In this document: one piece after another, positions 50,696 through 59,559 of the stretch
Layout: the number at the start of each line of letters is the position of its first letter
How positions within the stretch are numbered: the stretch's first letter is position 1
Origin: an uncultured Lachnospiraceae bacterium
Lineage (GTDB): Bacteria > Bacillota > Clostridia > Lachnospirales > Lachnospiraceae
Direction: 5' to 3'
Assembly (NCBI GenBank): GCA_947176065.1
Contig: CAMWPB010000011.1
Span: forward strand, 16,273 to 80,272
DNA: 64,000 bases
Program-made: the position numbers and the translations under genes
The notes under the pieces: generated by a model
What the model saw: only the letters and a program-made list of their open reading frames with translations
What the model was told of the DNA's origin: nothing
Database searches by the model: none

Positions 50696-53617
50696 TTAAT
50701 GCGTCAGATATTCCACGGAACCAAAGATATCCTTCTGCTCCTTTATCCTCTCCTCATTTCCCACCACGCACAGGCAGTCGTCCTCCATAAACGCGCGGAT
50801 GTGCGCCGCCAGTTTCCGAATGGTCCCAGCGTCCGCCGAAAGCAGCTCATCACGTTCCCGCTGTGCCCTCTCAAAGGTAAAGCCCGTCATATAGCCGGCC
50901 AACGAATAATTCCCTCTCGCCGCCGGTGTAAGCGGCATATCCAGCGCGCTGACCGCCCCGATAATATACTGGGTCATGGTGCGCTCGTCAGCCTCAAAGG
51001 ACTCCACAAAATCTGCGGCCTTCTCGTAAACCTCTATGGTCTTTTCCAGATTCGGGTCCCTGTAAGAGACAAAATAGCTCTCCCCGGTCTTTCCGAACTG
51101 GCACATACAGCCGTAAGCGCCGCCTTTGACACGCACCTGTGTCCACAGGTACTCATAACTCATCACAACCTTGAGAACGCGGAGCGCTCCCGTATAGGAA
51201 AGTCCCTTTGCCGCATAGTTGCCCGCCCGGCAGACATACTGGATCTGGGCGGAGCTCATCAGCCCCTCATTTTTCTTCGCAGGCTCCGGCACATAAGGTT
51301 TCCCCTCTATCGGCTCCCTGTAAAGCTTCGCTTTTAAGCCTTCAACCAGCGGCTCAATCCCGGCAAGCGCGCTTCTCTCCGCCGTGTAATCCACCATCAG
51401 GTTTTCCGGCCGGAAAATACAGCGCACCAGCCGTTCCATATTGTCGGAAAGCGCTTCTTTCTTCCCTTCAAAATCCTTCTCAAGCCCCTCCAGCAGACGG
51501 TAAAACGCAAGACCGTTCACCTGATCCATCAGATACGCCTGCTTCGACAGATAAGATAACGCCTGTCCCGCCGCAAGGGAATGCCCCGCGGACATCATCT
51601 GCGCCTGCTTGTCGGAACGGTTCTCCGCCACCAGCTCAAAAAGTCTTTTGGTATCTGTATAGACCGATTCAGTCAACACCTCTGCCGCCAGCTCAAAGGC
51701 TTTGGGCAGATTCTCATACAACGTCTTAACCTTCAGGTCAAAGGTCAGCTTATAATCGGACAGATCCTCCGCATTCGTGTATACGTTGACCGCCGGCGCG
51801 ATTCCGCCTGTCTGCAGATGGATCTCATTGTACAGTTCACTGTAAGAGCGTTTCTCGGTGTCCACCAGACCAAGCATTACCTGCAAAAGCCCCACATAGG
51901 GGAACAGCTCCTCCGGCACCTGCCGCAGATCAAAGAGAAAACGCAGATACCCGATCCCGTTCGTATAAATCTCATGGTACAGAAGCGTCGTATCTCCTGC
52001 CCGAAGTTCCTCATTGCAGTAAGGACGCGCTTTTTTCCCGATATCCTCTCTGGCCAGGAGCGGAATCTTTTTCAGATCCTCCTCCCTGTCGGGCGTCTCC
52101 TGATACAGGGCAAGCGCCTCCGTCTCCTCCACGATCCGCGCAATTTCCTCCTGTGTCATCGCCGCTTTCTTTGCCGCAAGGCTGTCTGCCAGAGCCTTCT
52201 CGCGCTTTCCCGTAAGTCCCTTCACAGGGCGCACCACAACGACGCTTTTATGTGTATTTTCCAGCAAAAGCGTCTTTAACAGCTCCTCATAATACCCGGT
52301 CGAAACTTCCCCTTTCAGCGCCTTATAAGTCTCATCCAGTTCCAGATATTCAAAAGGCTTATGATCATCATAAAGCCACGTCTCAAACATCTGTAGGCCG
52401 TACATCAGCCCCTTCGGGTAGGAACCGTAATCCGCCTCCCGATACTTAAATTCATCGTGGTTCAAAGCCGCCCTCAGCGCCTTCTTCTCCACGCCGTCCT
52501 CAGAAAGACTCTTAAGCGTCTCCTCGATAATCTTTACAAAAGTTTCCCGCTGGCTGCCCTCCGCGTTCTTTGCCACAATAGAAAAATAGGGTTGCTTCAC
52601 ATCCGCCTCGTAAAAGCTGCTGATGTCCGTACCGATCCCGGCATCCAGAAGCGCCTTTCTCACCGGCGCACCGGGCGCACCCACCACCGCGTCCGCAAGC
52701 GCCTGAAAGCCCACGCACACCTTGCGGTCCAGATTTTCTCCAAGAGAGACGTTGTAAGAAAGATAGGTATTTCCCTCCTCCGGCTCGCTCTCCATGATCG
52801 GGTACTCCTTCTCCACCGTTACGCATTTTGCGAAGGGAGGCTCTGACAAAAGCGCGGAATCCACGGAAAGGGCCTCGTATTTGGACAGATATTCTCTGTC
52901 AAGATAAGAAAGCCGCTCCTCCATATCCATATCCCCATAAAGATAGATATAGCTGTTGGAGGGATGATAGTATCTCTGATGAAAAGCCAGAAAATCCTCA
53001 TAGGTCAGCTCCGGGATCACGTCCGGGTCGCCGCCCGACTCTACCCCATAAGATGTGTCAGGATAAAGAGAGTTCATAATCTCTCTGTAAAGCACGTCGT
53101 CCGGGGAGGAAAACGCCCCCTTCATCTCATTGTAGACCACGCCGTTGATGGTCAGCTCATCCTCCGCACTCTCCAGCTCGTAGTGCCATCCTTCCTGTCT
53201 GAAAATCTTCTCTTCCCGGTAAATATTCGGATGGAACACCGCGTCCAAATACACGTCCATCAGGTTCTTAAAATCCTTGTCGTTGCAGCTCGCCACCGGA
53301 TAAACCGTCTTGTCAGGATAGGTCATGGCATTTAAGAATGTATTTAAAGAACCCTTCGCCAGTTCGATAAAGGGATCTTTGATCGGATATTTCTCAGATC
53401 CGCACAGCACCGTATGCTCGATGATGTGCGCCACACCCGTACTGTCCTTGGGCGGCGTACGGAATCCGATATAAAACACCTTGTTCTCGTCGTCGTTAGA
53501 AAGAAGCGCCACCCGCGCCCCTGTTCTGTTATGTTTCAAAAGCCAGCCGTCCGACTGTAGTTCTTCGATCCGCTGTCTGGAAATGACGGTATATGCCTGC
53601 AAGTTTTCTAAATTCAT
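50696..53617 (-). CDS. M16C family zinc peptidase (presequence-protease type)
   Basis: 973 residues, the usual length for the four-domain M16C peptidases. The inverted zinc motif HIIEH is at 64-68, with the distal glutamate in the helix around 140 (EDELTINGVVYNEMKGAFS). It has no signal peptide, so it should degrade peptides inside the cell, like PreP/Cym1 relatives. GAGAGGAG precedes the start. Confidence 0.94.
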   Translation of the reverse strand: MNLENLQAYTVISRQRIEELQSDGWLLKHNRTGARVALLSNDDENKVFYIGFRTPPKDSTGVAHIIEHTVLCGSEKYPIKDPFIELAKGSLNTFLNAMTYPDKTVYPVASCNDKDFKNLMDVYLDAVFHPNIYREEKIFRQEGWHYELESAEDELTINGVVYNEMKGAFSSPDDVLYREIMNSLYPDTSYGVESGGDPDVIPELTYEDFLAFHQRYYHPSNSYIYLYGDMDMEERLSYLDREYLSKYEALSVDSALLSEPPFAKCVTVEKEYPIMESEPEEGNTYLSYNVSLGENLDRKVCVGFQALADAVVGAPGAPVRKALLDAGIGTDISSFYEADVKQPYFSIVAKNAEGSQRETFVKIIEETLKSLSEDGVEKKALRAALNHDEFKYREADYGSYPKGLMYGLQMFETWLYDDHKPFEYLELDETYKALKGEVSTGYYEELLKTLLLENTHKSVVVVRPVKGLTGKREKALADSLAAKKAAMTQEEIARIVEETEALALYQETPDREEDLKKIPLLAREDIGKKARPYCNEELRAGDTTLLYHEIYTNGIGYLRFLFDLRQVPEELFPYVGLLQVMLGLVDTEKRSYSELYNEIHLQTGGIAPAVNVYTNAEDLSDYKLTFDLKVKTLYENLPKAFELAAEVLTESVYTDTKRLFELVAENRSDKQAQMMSAGHSLAAGQALSYLSKQAYLMDQVNGLAFYRLLEGLEKDFEGKKEALSDNMERLVRCIFRPENLMVDYTAERSALAGIEPLVEGLKAKLYREPIEGKPYVPEPAKKNEGLMSSAQIQYVCRAGNYAAKGLSYTGALRVLKVVMSYEYLWTQVRVKGGAYGCMCQFGKTGESYFVSYRDPNLEKTIEVYEKAADFVESFEADERTMTQYIIGAVSALDMPLTPAARGNYSLAGYMTGFTFERAQRERDELLSADAGTIRKLAAHIRAFMEDDCLCVVGNEERIKEQKDIFGSVEYLTH

Positions 53618-53650
53618 GGATGCTCCTCTCTTTACTTTTTGCTAAACTAC

Positions 53651-53743
53651 GGAGAATACATGTTCCTGGCATTCTCCTATGCGAGACTTAGAAATTCTTT
53701 ACGAAGCAGCCACTGCTGCGAGTAATTAGAATTACTTCTCGCA
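53651..53743. repeat. Two-hairpin palindromic repeat, copy C
   Basis: GGAGAATAC-ATGTTCCTGGCATTCTCC is a decayed form of the first hairpin (two mismatches); the second part (GCGAGACTTAGAAATTCTTTAC ... GCAGCCACTGCTGC ... AGAATTACTTCTCGC) is clearly the same as in copies A and B. It fills the gap between the M16C gene and ylmH. Confidence 0.78.
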
Positions 53744-53775
53744 TTAGTATACCACCCTCTGGAAAATTTATCTAT

Positions 53776-54543
53776 CTACATTTTCCCAAAAACACCGACT
53801 TCCACGCGGTTCTTCCCCTTCCTGCTCACGCCTGTCTGCCCGTAATAAATAAATTTCCCGAAACCGCGCACGGTGACGGTGTCCCCCTCCTTCAACTGGC
53901 AGGAAAGGTTCTGCGCCTGTATGCCGTTTATAAAAATACGACCGTTATTAAATAGTTCCCTGCTCCCCTCCCTGGAAAGATTGTACACCTTGGAAATCAC
54001 GCCGTCCGCCCGGGGAGATGCCACCGTCACCGATATCCGCTCCGGCTCCGCGCTTTCCAACGCAATCTCGCCCTCCGCCCGCTTGCAGGCCACATTGGTA
54101 TGCCTTACCCTGTCAAGATTTTCCACGATATAGTCCGCAATGTTTTCGTGGCAGAAAAGCAGCGCGCTCTTCTCCCTCACAAAGAAATCTCCCACCACAT
54201 CCCGCTCAATCCCCAGGTTCATCACCGCGCCGAGAAAATCTCTGTGTGTGAGGTTCTCCGCAAACTTGGGCGTTTTCGGCAAAATCTCCACCCGCACGAT
54301 GGGAAACGCTTCCTCATAGCCCGGATCGCCGAAACGGATGATCTTCCGCTCGCACAGGGGCGCGCCGCCCTCCATCCTGACCCCTGCATAGGACACCTCC
54401 CGCTCCACCGCGTAATAAGCCTGCTGCTCGGCAAGCCCCAGAAAGGGCGTGTATGTGTATATATTGCGGCTGTACGCCTTGTCCGCCAGCTCAATCAGCC
54501 GGTTCTTTAACTGCTGCAGGTCCTTTTCATCCGTGACAGCCAT
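53776..54543 (-). CDS. ylmH: YlmH family S4-domain RNA-binding protein
   Basis: 255 residues. N-terminal domain with LTHRDFLGAVMNLGIERDVVGDFFV and a C-terminal S4 domain (RADGVISKVYNLSREGSRELFNNGRIFING). YlmH is linked to cell division clusters in Gram-positive bacteria and can act in ribosome-associated quality control like RqcP. Here it is apart from the division cluster. GGAGGAG precedes the start. Confidence 0.92.
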   Translation of the reverse strand: MAVTDEKDLQQLKNRLIELADKAYSRNIYTYTPFLGLAEQQAYYAVEREVSYAGVRMEGGAPLCERKIIRFGDPGYEEAFPIVRVEILPKTPKFAENLTHRDFLGAVMNLGIERDVVGDFFVREKSALLFCHENIADYIVENLDRVRHTNVACKRAEGEIALESAEPERISVTVASPRADGVISKVYNLSREGSRELFNNGRIFINGIQAQNLSCQLKEGDTVTVRGFGKFIYYGQTGVSRKGKNRVEVGVFGKM

Positions 54544-54576
54544 ACTTTCTCCTCCAAAAATAATCCTGAATTTTAT

Positions 54577-55377
54577 TCACGACCCGCTGGACTGGTAATG
54601 CCTGACGCCAAATCTCCACAGCGCATAGGACGGCAGCAAAAACCAGACCGCCAGCAGCGGGACAAAGATCAAAAACGGGCGGCTGTCCTTTTCCAGCAGA
54701 TATAAGAGCGGATAATACTGCACCAGCGCATAGGGGATGAGAAAGGTTGTCACAAGCAGCATCTTTTTCCCGTATATACTGACCGGGTATCTTCCGTACT
54801 CCCTCGCCCCGTCCGTGAGAACATTCATAAACTCCAGTCCCTCCAGCGTAAAAAAGCACAGGGCCGCATAAATCAGAAACAACCCCGAAAAAACGGCGCA
54901 TCCCCCGATCAGCATAAAGATAACAGTTGCTATTTTCGGAAAATTCCAATCTACACCGCTATGGGATACCCCATACCAGAACATGACAACAGCCTGCAGC
55001 ATCCTGCCGATTCTTGTTATCTCAAACTTACTGCCCAGCACCTGCAATATCTCATTCCGTGGGCGTACCAGCACCTGATCAAAACTGCCGGTGCGCACCA
55101 TTTCCGGGAAAAGATCGAACCCTCTGGCAAACATCTCCGCCATGGAAAACTCCAGAAGCACCACAGAAAAACAGAGCAGCACTTCGCTGTAAGTAAACCC
55201 TTCCACCGCTGAAAACCGCCGGAACATAAAATAAATGCCGAGAAATACATTAAAAGAAACAAGAAACTGCCCCAAAGCCGTCAGGAAAAAAGAGGTTTTA
55301 TACTGCATGGCACTTCTGATATTGATCGACAGATAGTGCCCGTACAGCCTGACGGCATCTTTTAACTTTAAGAGCAT
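54577..55377 (-). CDS. ABC-2 type permease (COG3694-like)
   Basis: 266 residues with six hydrophobic segments. The motif GSFDQVLVRPRNEILQVLGSKFEITRIGR after the third span matches the COG3694/ABC-2_membrane permeases encoded next to COG4586 and COG4587. It should form half of the channel of an exporter with the permease just upstream (4 bases). Substrate unknown. Confidence 0.88.
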   Translation of the reverse strand: MLLKLKDAVRLYGHYLSINIRSAMQYKTSFFLTALGQFLVSFNVFLGIYFMFRRFSAVEGFTYSEVLLCFSVVLLEFSMAEMFARGFDLFPEMVRTGSFDQVLVRPRNEILQVLGSKFEITRIGRMLQAVVMFWYGVSHSGVDWNFPKIATVIFMLIGGCAVFSGLFLIYAALCFFTLEGLEFMNVLTDGAREYGRYPVSIYGKKMLLVTTFLIPYALVQYYPLLYLLEKDSRPFLIFVPLLAVWFLLPSYALWRFGVRHYQSSGS

Positions 55378-55381
55378 CGCC

Positions 55382-56185
55382 TCATCCTCCCTGTATCGTT
55401 ACTTTCTTTTCCGCCATTCTGCCAAGCCAGCTCCCAAACGTTACCAGTACAACCAGCCAGACAAGCTGCAAAACAACCGCCTTTTTCATCTCCGCCCCCG
55501 ACATACTGCCGCTGTAGATCCGCAGCGGCACATTCTGCATGGATGCGAACGGCAAAAGCTCCAGCACCCTCTGCCAGTCTGCCGGAAAAAAGGGCAGGGG
55601 AATGATCGCGCCCGCAAAAAAATCCACCATAGAGGTGAACACAATCCGCACCCCCTGCGGCGAAACGGTAAAAAAGGTGAACACATATATAAGCATGGAA
55701 AAGGCAACCGTCACAAGCAGCCCCAGTATCAATGTAATCAGGAACAATCCGAAATGCCATGCCGATGCCGGTTTTGCTATCCTGTAAGGCTCCGGGAGGA
55801 AGGCTGCGACAATTAAGATGGGGAAACACCGCAGCACCGCACGGGCAACTCTGGTCGCCGTGCTCTGGGAAAACCACATATTGTAAATCCTGACCGGCCT
55901 GCACAATGAGTAGGAAATATTGCCGGATACAATCGTGTCAAAGATATCATTTTCCATCATCCATGTGGCAAACAAGGCCAAAAATGCCTGCTGCATCCAC
56001 ACGTAAGAGGCCGTCGCGGACATGGTCATGGGAAACGCCTCGGCTTGCGCCTGATAAAATGCCTGAAATACCATAATCTCCAAGAATCCCCATGCAAACT
56101 GCGTCACCATTCCGGCCAGCGCTGCGGTGCGGTACTGTAAGCCCATTGTGAACCGCAGCCGAAAAAAAGACAGATATTTTTTCAT
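55382..56185 (-). CDS. ABC-2 type permease (COG4587-like)
   Basis: 267 residues, six hydrophobic segments, with NDIFDTIVSGNISYSLCRPVRIY after the third, the same type of motif as in the neighbouring permease but in the other family version. ATG 56185 has AGGAG six bases upstream. It partners with the ATPase upstream and the permease downstream. Confidence 0.88.
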   Translation of the reverse strand: MKKYLSFFRLRFTMGLQYRTAALAGMVTQFAWGFLEIMVFQAFYQAQAEAFPMTMSATASYVWMQQAFLALFATWMMENDIFDTIVSGNISYSLCRPVRIYNMWFSQSTATRVARAVLRCFPILIVAAFLPEPYRIAKPASAWHFGLFLITLILGLLVTVAFSMLIYVFTFFTVSPQGVRIVFTSMVDFFAGAIIPLPFFPADWQRVLELLPFASMQNVPLRIYSGSMSGAEMKKAVVLQLVWLVVLVTFGSWLGRMAEKKVTIQGG

Positions 56186-56214
56186 CTCAATCTCCTTCCG
56201 AAAAATGCCGCGTT

Positions 56215-57006
56215 TCACTCGATTTCATAGGCCCGGTAAAGCTCTGCTACCGTTTCATCAATGCCCGCGTCGCCCCTCTTGATATCCTCCAGCGTCCCGT
56301 CCAGCAAAATTTTTCCTTTCCCAATCAGAATAATACGCTTTGAGAGGGCTTCTATATCCTGCATATCGTGCGTTGTCAGAATCACCGTCGTTTTATGCAA
56401 TTCATTCTGTTTTTGGATAAATTCCCGGACGGCGATTTTGGAAACCGCATCCAGTCCGATGGTAGGTTCATCCAAAAATAAAATACGCGGGCTGTGCAGC
56501 AGGGAAGCCGCGATCTCACACCGCATCCTCTGCCCCAGAGACAACTGTCTTACCGGGGAGCGCAGCAGTTCCGAAAGATGTAACAGCTCCGTCAGCTCTT
56601 CCAGATTGTTGCGGTAAGTTTCTCCGGGAATCGAATAAATATCTTTTAACAATTCAAAGGAATCGATTACCGGGACGTCCCACCAAAGCTGCGACCGCTG
56701 CCCGAACACAACACCGATTTCCTTCACATGTTCCATCCGGTTTTTGTACGGGATTCTGCCATCCACCGTCACAACACCGCTGTCCGGCGTCAGGATGCCG
56801 CTCAAAATTTTGATGGTGGAGCTTTTTCCCGCGCCGTTTGGCCCGATATAGCCCACCATCTCCCCGTCACGGATCGTAAAGGAAACGTCCGAGAGGGCAT
56901 GAATCACCTCATACTCCCGGTGGAACAGCGCTTTAAAGGCCTCGCCGAATCCCGCGTTTCTCTTCGCGATTTTATAGGATTTGCATACATGCTCCATGGT
57001 AATCAT
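56215..57006 (-). CDS. ABC transporter ATP-binding protein (COG4586-like)
   Basis: 263 residues. Walker A GPNGAGKSS, signature LSLGQRMRCEIA (a Gln-Arg variant of SGGQ), Walker B ILFLDEPTIGLD, and switch His LTTHDMQD. The insertion REYEVIHALSDVSFTIRDGEMVG and GVVFGQRSQLWWDVPV are marks of the COG4586 group. It powers the two permeases downstream. Confidence 0.93.
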   Translation of the reverse strand: MITMEHVCKSYKIAKRNAGFGEAFKALFHREYEVIHALSDVSFTIRDGEMVGYIGPNGAGKSSTIKILSGILTPDSGVVTVDGRIPYKNRMEHVKEIGVVFGQRSQLWWDVPVIDSFELLKDIYSIPGETYRNNLEELTELLHLSELLRSPVRQLSLGQRMRCEIAASLLHSPRILFLDEPTIGLDAVSKIAVREFIQKQNELHKTTVILTTHDMQDIEALSKRIILIGKGKILLDGTLEDIKRGDAGIDETVAELYRAYEIE

Positions 57007-57042
57007 TGGGTTTTCCTCCGAATATCCATATTACCACACAGT

Positions 57043-57078
57043 AAAAACCCCGGCAAGGGAATTACATTTGCCGGGTTT
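57043..57078 (-). terminator. Intrinsic terminator after CPBP gene
   Basis: Minus-strand stem AACCCGGCAA/TTGCCGGGGTT with a 10-base loop followed by TTTTT, 15 bases past the CPBP stop and before the ABC operon. Confidence 0.85.
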
Positions 57079-57092
57079 CTATCAAAGCAAAC

Positions 57093-57755
57093 CTATTTTA
57101 GCAGATAAACAGCCCCCGGCAGCACGATCGACGTCAGGCTGTCATACAGGCCGTGTGCAATCATCAGCGGTACGATTGTCCCCTCCTTTTTGCGGAAAAA
57201 ATAAATGCACAAAATCACCACATTCGTCGTAAGATTGTAAAATTCTCCAAAATTATGCTGCATGGTAAACCAGTGGATCAGATAAAACAGCAGGATATTG
57301 ACTCCCACGCAAATCCACTTTTGAGGGAAAATATCCAATGTTTTTTTCAGTAGAAAGCCCCGGAATATCAGTTCCTCCGCAAAACCGACACAGAGAAAGC
57401 AGTACAGCAGCATGACTATTATGTAAACCGCATCCGGCTCCATGGCGTAGGCCGAATAATCCATTTTCATGAGCAAAAGCGGAAGCTGCTGTACGATAAA
57501 CATACAGATTCCCAATCCCATTCCCTCAAAAACATGCCTCGCGCAGACCGGTTTCAGACCCACGAAAGAAAGGGGCTGCTTTTCTGCCTTTAGGACATAG
57601 AACAGCAATGCTGCACAGGGAATCCAATAAGCCAAAACACCCGTTATAAGACCTCCCGCCCCGCCAAAAACGTTTAACAAAAGAGTCAGTAACACCATCA
57701 TTAAATAACATCCGACTATTTCTACCGCCGCTCTTTTCTTATGAATTCTTTCCAT
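57093..57755 (-). CDS. CPBP family intramembrane metalloprotease
   Basis: 220 residues, seven or eight hydrophobic spans. The Abi/CPBP motifs are FAEELIFRGFLL, FYLIHWF and LMIAHGLYDS, giving the paired Glu and two His proposed as metal ligands. Known relatives process prenylated peptides or confer bacteriocin immunity. ATG 57755 fits GGAG at eight bases; 57761 is an alternative. Divergent from the trp T-box. Confidence 0.9.
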   Translation of the reverse strand: MERIHKKRAAVEIVGCYLMMVLLTLLLNVFGGAGGLITGVLAYWIPCAALLFYVLKAEKQPLSFVGLKPVCARHVFEGMGLGICMFIVQQLPLLLMKMDYSAYAMEPDAVYIIVMLLYCFLCVGFAEELIFRGFLLKKTLDIFPQKWICVGVNILLFYLIHWFTMQHNFGEFYNLTTNVVILCIYFFRKKEGTIVPLMIAHGLYDSLTSIVLPGAVYLLK

Positions 57756-57883
57756 CTCCATCTCTCCGTTCCAGTTTCTCCGTTTCCGATACTGTCATCA
57801 TACAATGCCACTCTTCACCTTCTATTAACCCAGCCTTAACCTTAACTTAAAACAGAATTGGGCAAATAAATTAAAAATACTAT

Positions 57884-57912
57884 TTGACAATCTGTCACAA
57901 AAGTATTATCGT
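57884..57912 (+). promoter_or_regulatory. Promoter of the trp transport operon
   Basis: TTGACA at 57884-57889 is a perfect -35. At 17 bases the -10 is TATCGT, at 14 bases TATTAT; neither is ideal. It lies about 40 bases before the T-box leader. Confidence 0.55.
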
Positions 57913-57950
57913 GTAATAAATTAATTGCAAAAGCACATATCCGAAACCTT

Positions 57951-58234
57951 TGAGAAAGAGTAGTAAGTATGGGTTACCCATTACAGAGAGCCGTCGGCTG
58001 GTGAAAGACGGCATGGCACTTATACCGAATGGACTTTCGAGGCCGGGTGGAAATGTCAGTGCATACTGACAAAGTAATCCCCGGCGGGAACCGCACCCGT
58101 TACCAAGGCGGCATATATGATTGTATATGGAAAAAGCGGATTGGGGATCATATGCCCCATCAATTTGAGTGGTACCGCGATAATAAACCTGTTTATTACC
58201 GTCTCAAGCATTTTGCTTGAGGCGGTTTTTTTTT
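57951..58234 (+). promoter_or_regulatory. T-box riboswitch, tryptophan-specific
   Basis: The leader has the AGTA-containing base of stem I (57961 on), GAGAGCCG...GGTGAAAGACGG, and the specifier loop CGAATGGAC with UGG (58030-58032), the Trp codon. The antiterminator core GAGTGGTACCGCG is at 58167-58179. A terminator (CCGTCTCAAGC-ATTTT-GCTTGAGGCGG then nine T) spans 58199-58234. Uncharged tRNA-Trp should stabilise the antiterminator and switch on the transporter. Confidence 0.92.
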
Positions 58235-58334
58235 ACCACTCAGAGCCATGCAAATTTAGGATGAAACAGATTGTGAGAGCTTGCTCTCAAAGAGCTGTTT
58301 CAGCATAAATTTATATGGCTCTGAGTGGTAAAAA
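58230..58334. repeat. 105-base inverted repeat between T-box and trpX
   Basis: Perfect 20-base end arms (58230-58249 and 58315-58334, with ACCACTCAGAGCCAT) enclose a further imperfect stem (AAATTTA...TGAAACAG...GAGAGC and its complement), so the whole block folds into one long hairpin. It overlaps the T-run of the T-box terminator and ends 12 bases before the trpX Shine-Dalgarno. Confidence 0.85.
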
Positions 58335-58356
58335 CATCAAAAAGGAGGACCCCATT

Positions 58357-59475
58357 ATGAAAAAGAAATCTATGACTCTGTTACTGGCAGGCGCGGTTCT
58401 TGCCGCCGTTCTTACGGGCTGCGGCACATCCGGCGGCGCTGCCGAAACCAAAAGTACCGCTGATTCTTCCGCATCCGATGCAGGCAGCTCGGAAGATTCC
58501 GGCGCTTCCACCGATAGAACCAGCAGAGCCTACAAGGTCGGCATCGTACAGTATGTGGACGACGCGTCCTTAAACCAGATCGTAGCCGCCATCCAGGCGG
58601 AGCTTGACAAAAAGAGCGAAGAACTGGACATTCTCTTCGACTACAAAAACTTCACCTACAACGGGCAGGCTGACGCCACCACCATGAACCAGATCGCTGC
58701 AGACCTGATCGCCTCGGATGTGGACCTTATCATTCCCGTGGCCACGCCGGTGGCCATGGTGATGCAGAATGCCACGGCAGAAAATGCGCGGGAGGACGGC
58801 AGTCTGATCCCCGTGGTCTTCTCCGCCGTATCCGATCCTGTGGGTGCAGGGCTTGTAGCCTCCATGGACGCCCCCGGCTCCAACATCACGGGCACCTCTG
58901 ACGCCCTGAACACGGAGGCTGTCTTTGACCTGATGCTGGCCGCAGATCCCGGCATCCAGATCGTAGGACTGCTCTACGACAAGAGTCAGGACTCTTCCAC
59001 TGCCGCCATCGCATCCGCCAAAGCCTACTGCGAGGCAAAAGGACTCACCGTTGTAGAAAAGACGGGTACAAACAACGGGGAAATCTCCCTTGCGGCGGAC
59101 GCCCTGCTCGCTTCCGGCGCAGAGGCTGTCTTCACCCCCACCGACAACAACGTGATGACGGCGGAGCTTGCCATCTATGAGAAATTCATCGATGCAAAAG
59201 TGCCCCACTACGGCGGCGCAGACTCCTTTGCCTTAAACGGCGCCTTTCTCGGCTACGGTGTAAACTACGTGGAGCTTGGCACCGCCACCGCCGACATGGC
59301 GGTGGATATTCTGGCAAACGGCAGCGAACCCGCTTCCATGGCGGTGCAAACCATGGACAACGGCATCGCCACAGTGAACACCGAAACCGCCGAAGCTATC
59401 GGCCTCGACTACAGTATGTTCGCAGACAAATGCTCCAGTCTGGTGGAAATCCAGACCGCTGAGGAATTTGATTAA
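58357..59475 (+). CDS. trpX: Tryptophan ABC transporter substrate-binding lipoprotein
   Basis: 372 residues. Lipoprotein signal with lipobox LTGC (Cys22), then a Ser/Ala-rich linker and an ABC_sub_bind domain (PF04392 type): KVGIVQYVDDASLNQIV, IPVATPVAMVMQN, VVFSAVSDPVGAGLV, TPTDNNVM. Family members bind aromatic amino acids or other small solutes. The Trp T-box upstream argues for tryptophan. ATG 58357 follows AGGAGG by eight bases. Confidence 0.9.
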   Translation: MKKKSMTLLLAGAVLAAVLTGCGTSGGAAETKSTADSSASDAGSSEDSGASTDRTSRAYKVGIVQYVDDASLNQIVAAIQAELDKKSEELDILFDYKNFTYNGQADATTMNQIAADLIASDVDLIIPVATPVAMVMQNATAENAREDGSLIPVVFSAVSDPVGAGLVASMDAPGSNITGTSDALNTEAVFDLMLAADPGIQIVGLLYDKSQDSSTAAIASAKAYCEAKGLTVVEKTGTNNGEISLAADALLASGAEAVFTPTDNNVMTAELAIYEKFIDAKVPHYGGADSFALNGAFLGYGVNYVELGTATADMAVDILANGSEPASMAVQTMDNGIATVNTETAEAIGLDYSMFADKCSSLVEIQTAEEFD

Positions 59476-59559
59476 GCGCCCTGCAAGTCTGCTTACAGGT
59501 TGAAACTTTACAATAAATACCACCTGCTATTTAATTGATTCAGTAAAAAGAGGTATCCT

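Noticed and set aside
58029..58220. Short open frame in the trp leader
   Set aside because: It lies wholly within T-box structure; the sequence is explained by the riboswitch, and there is no ribosome site.
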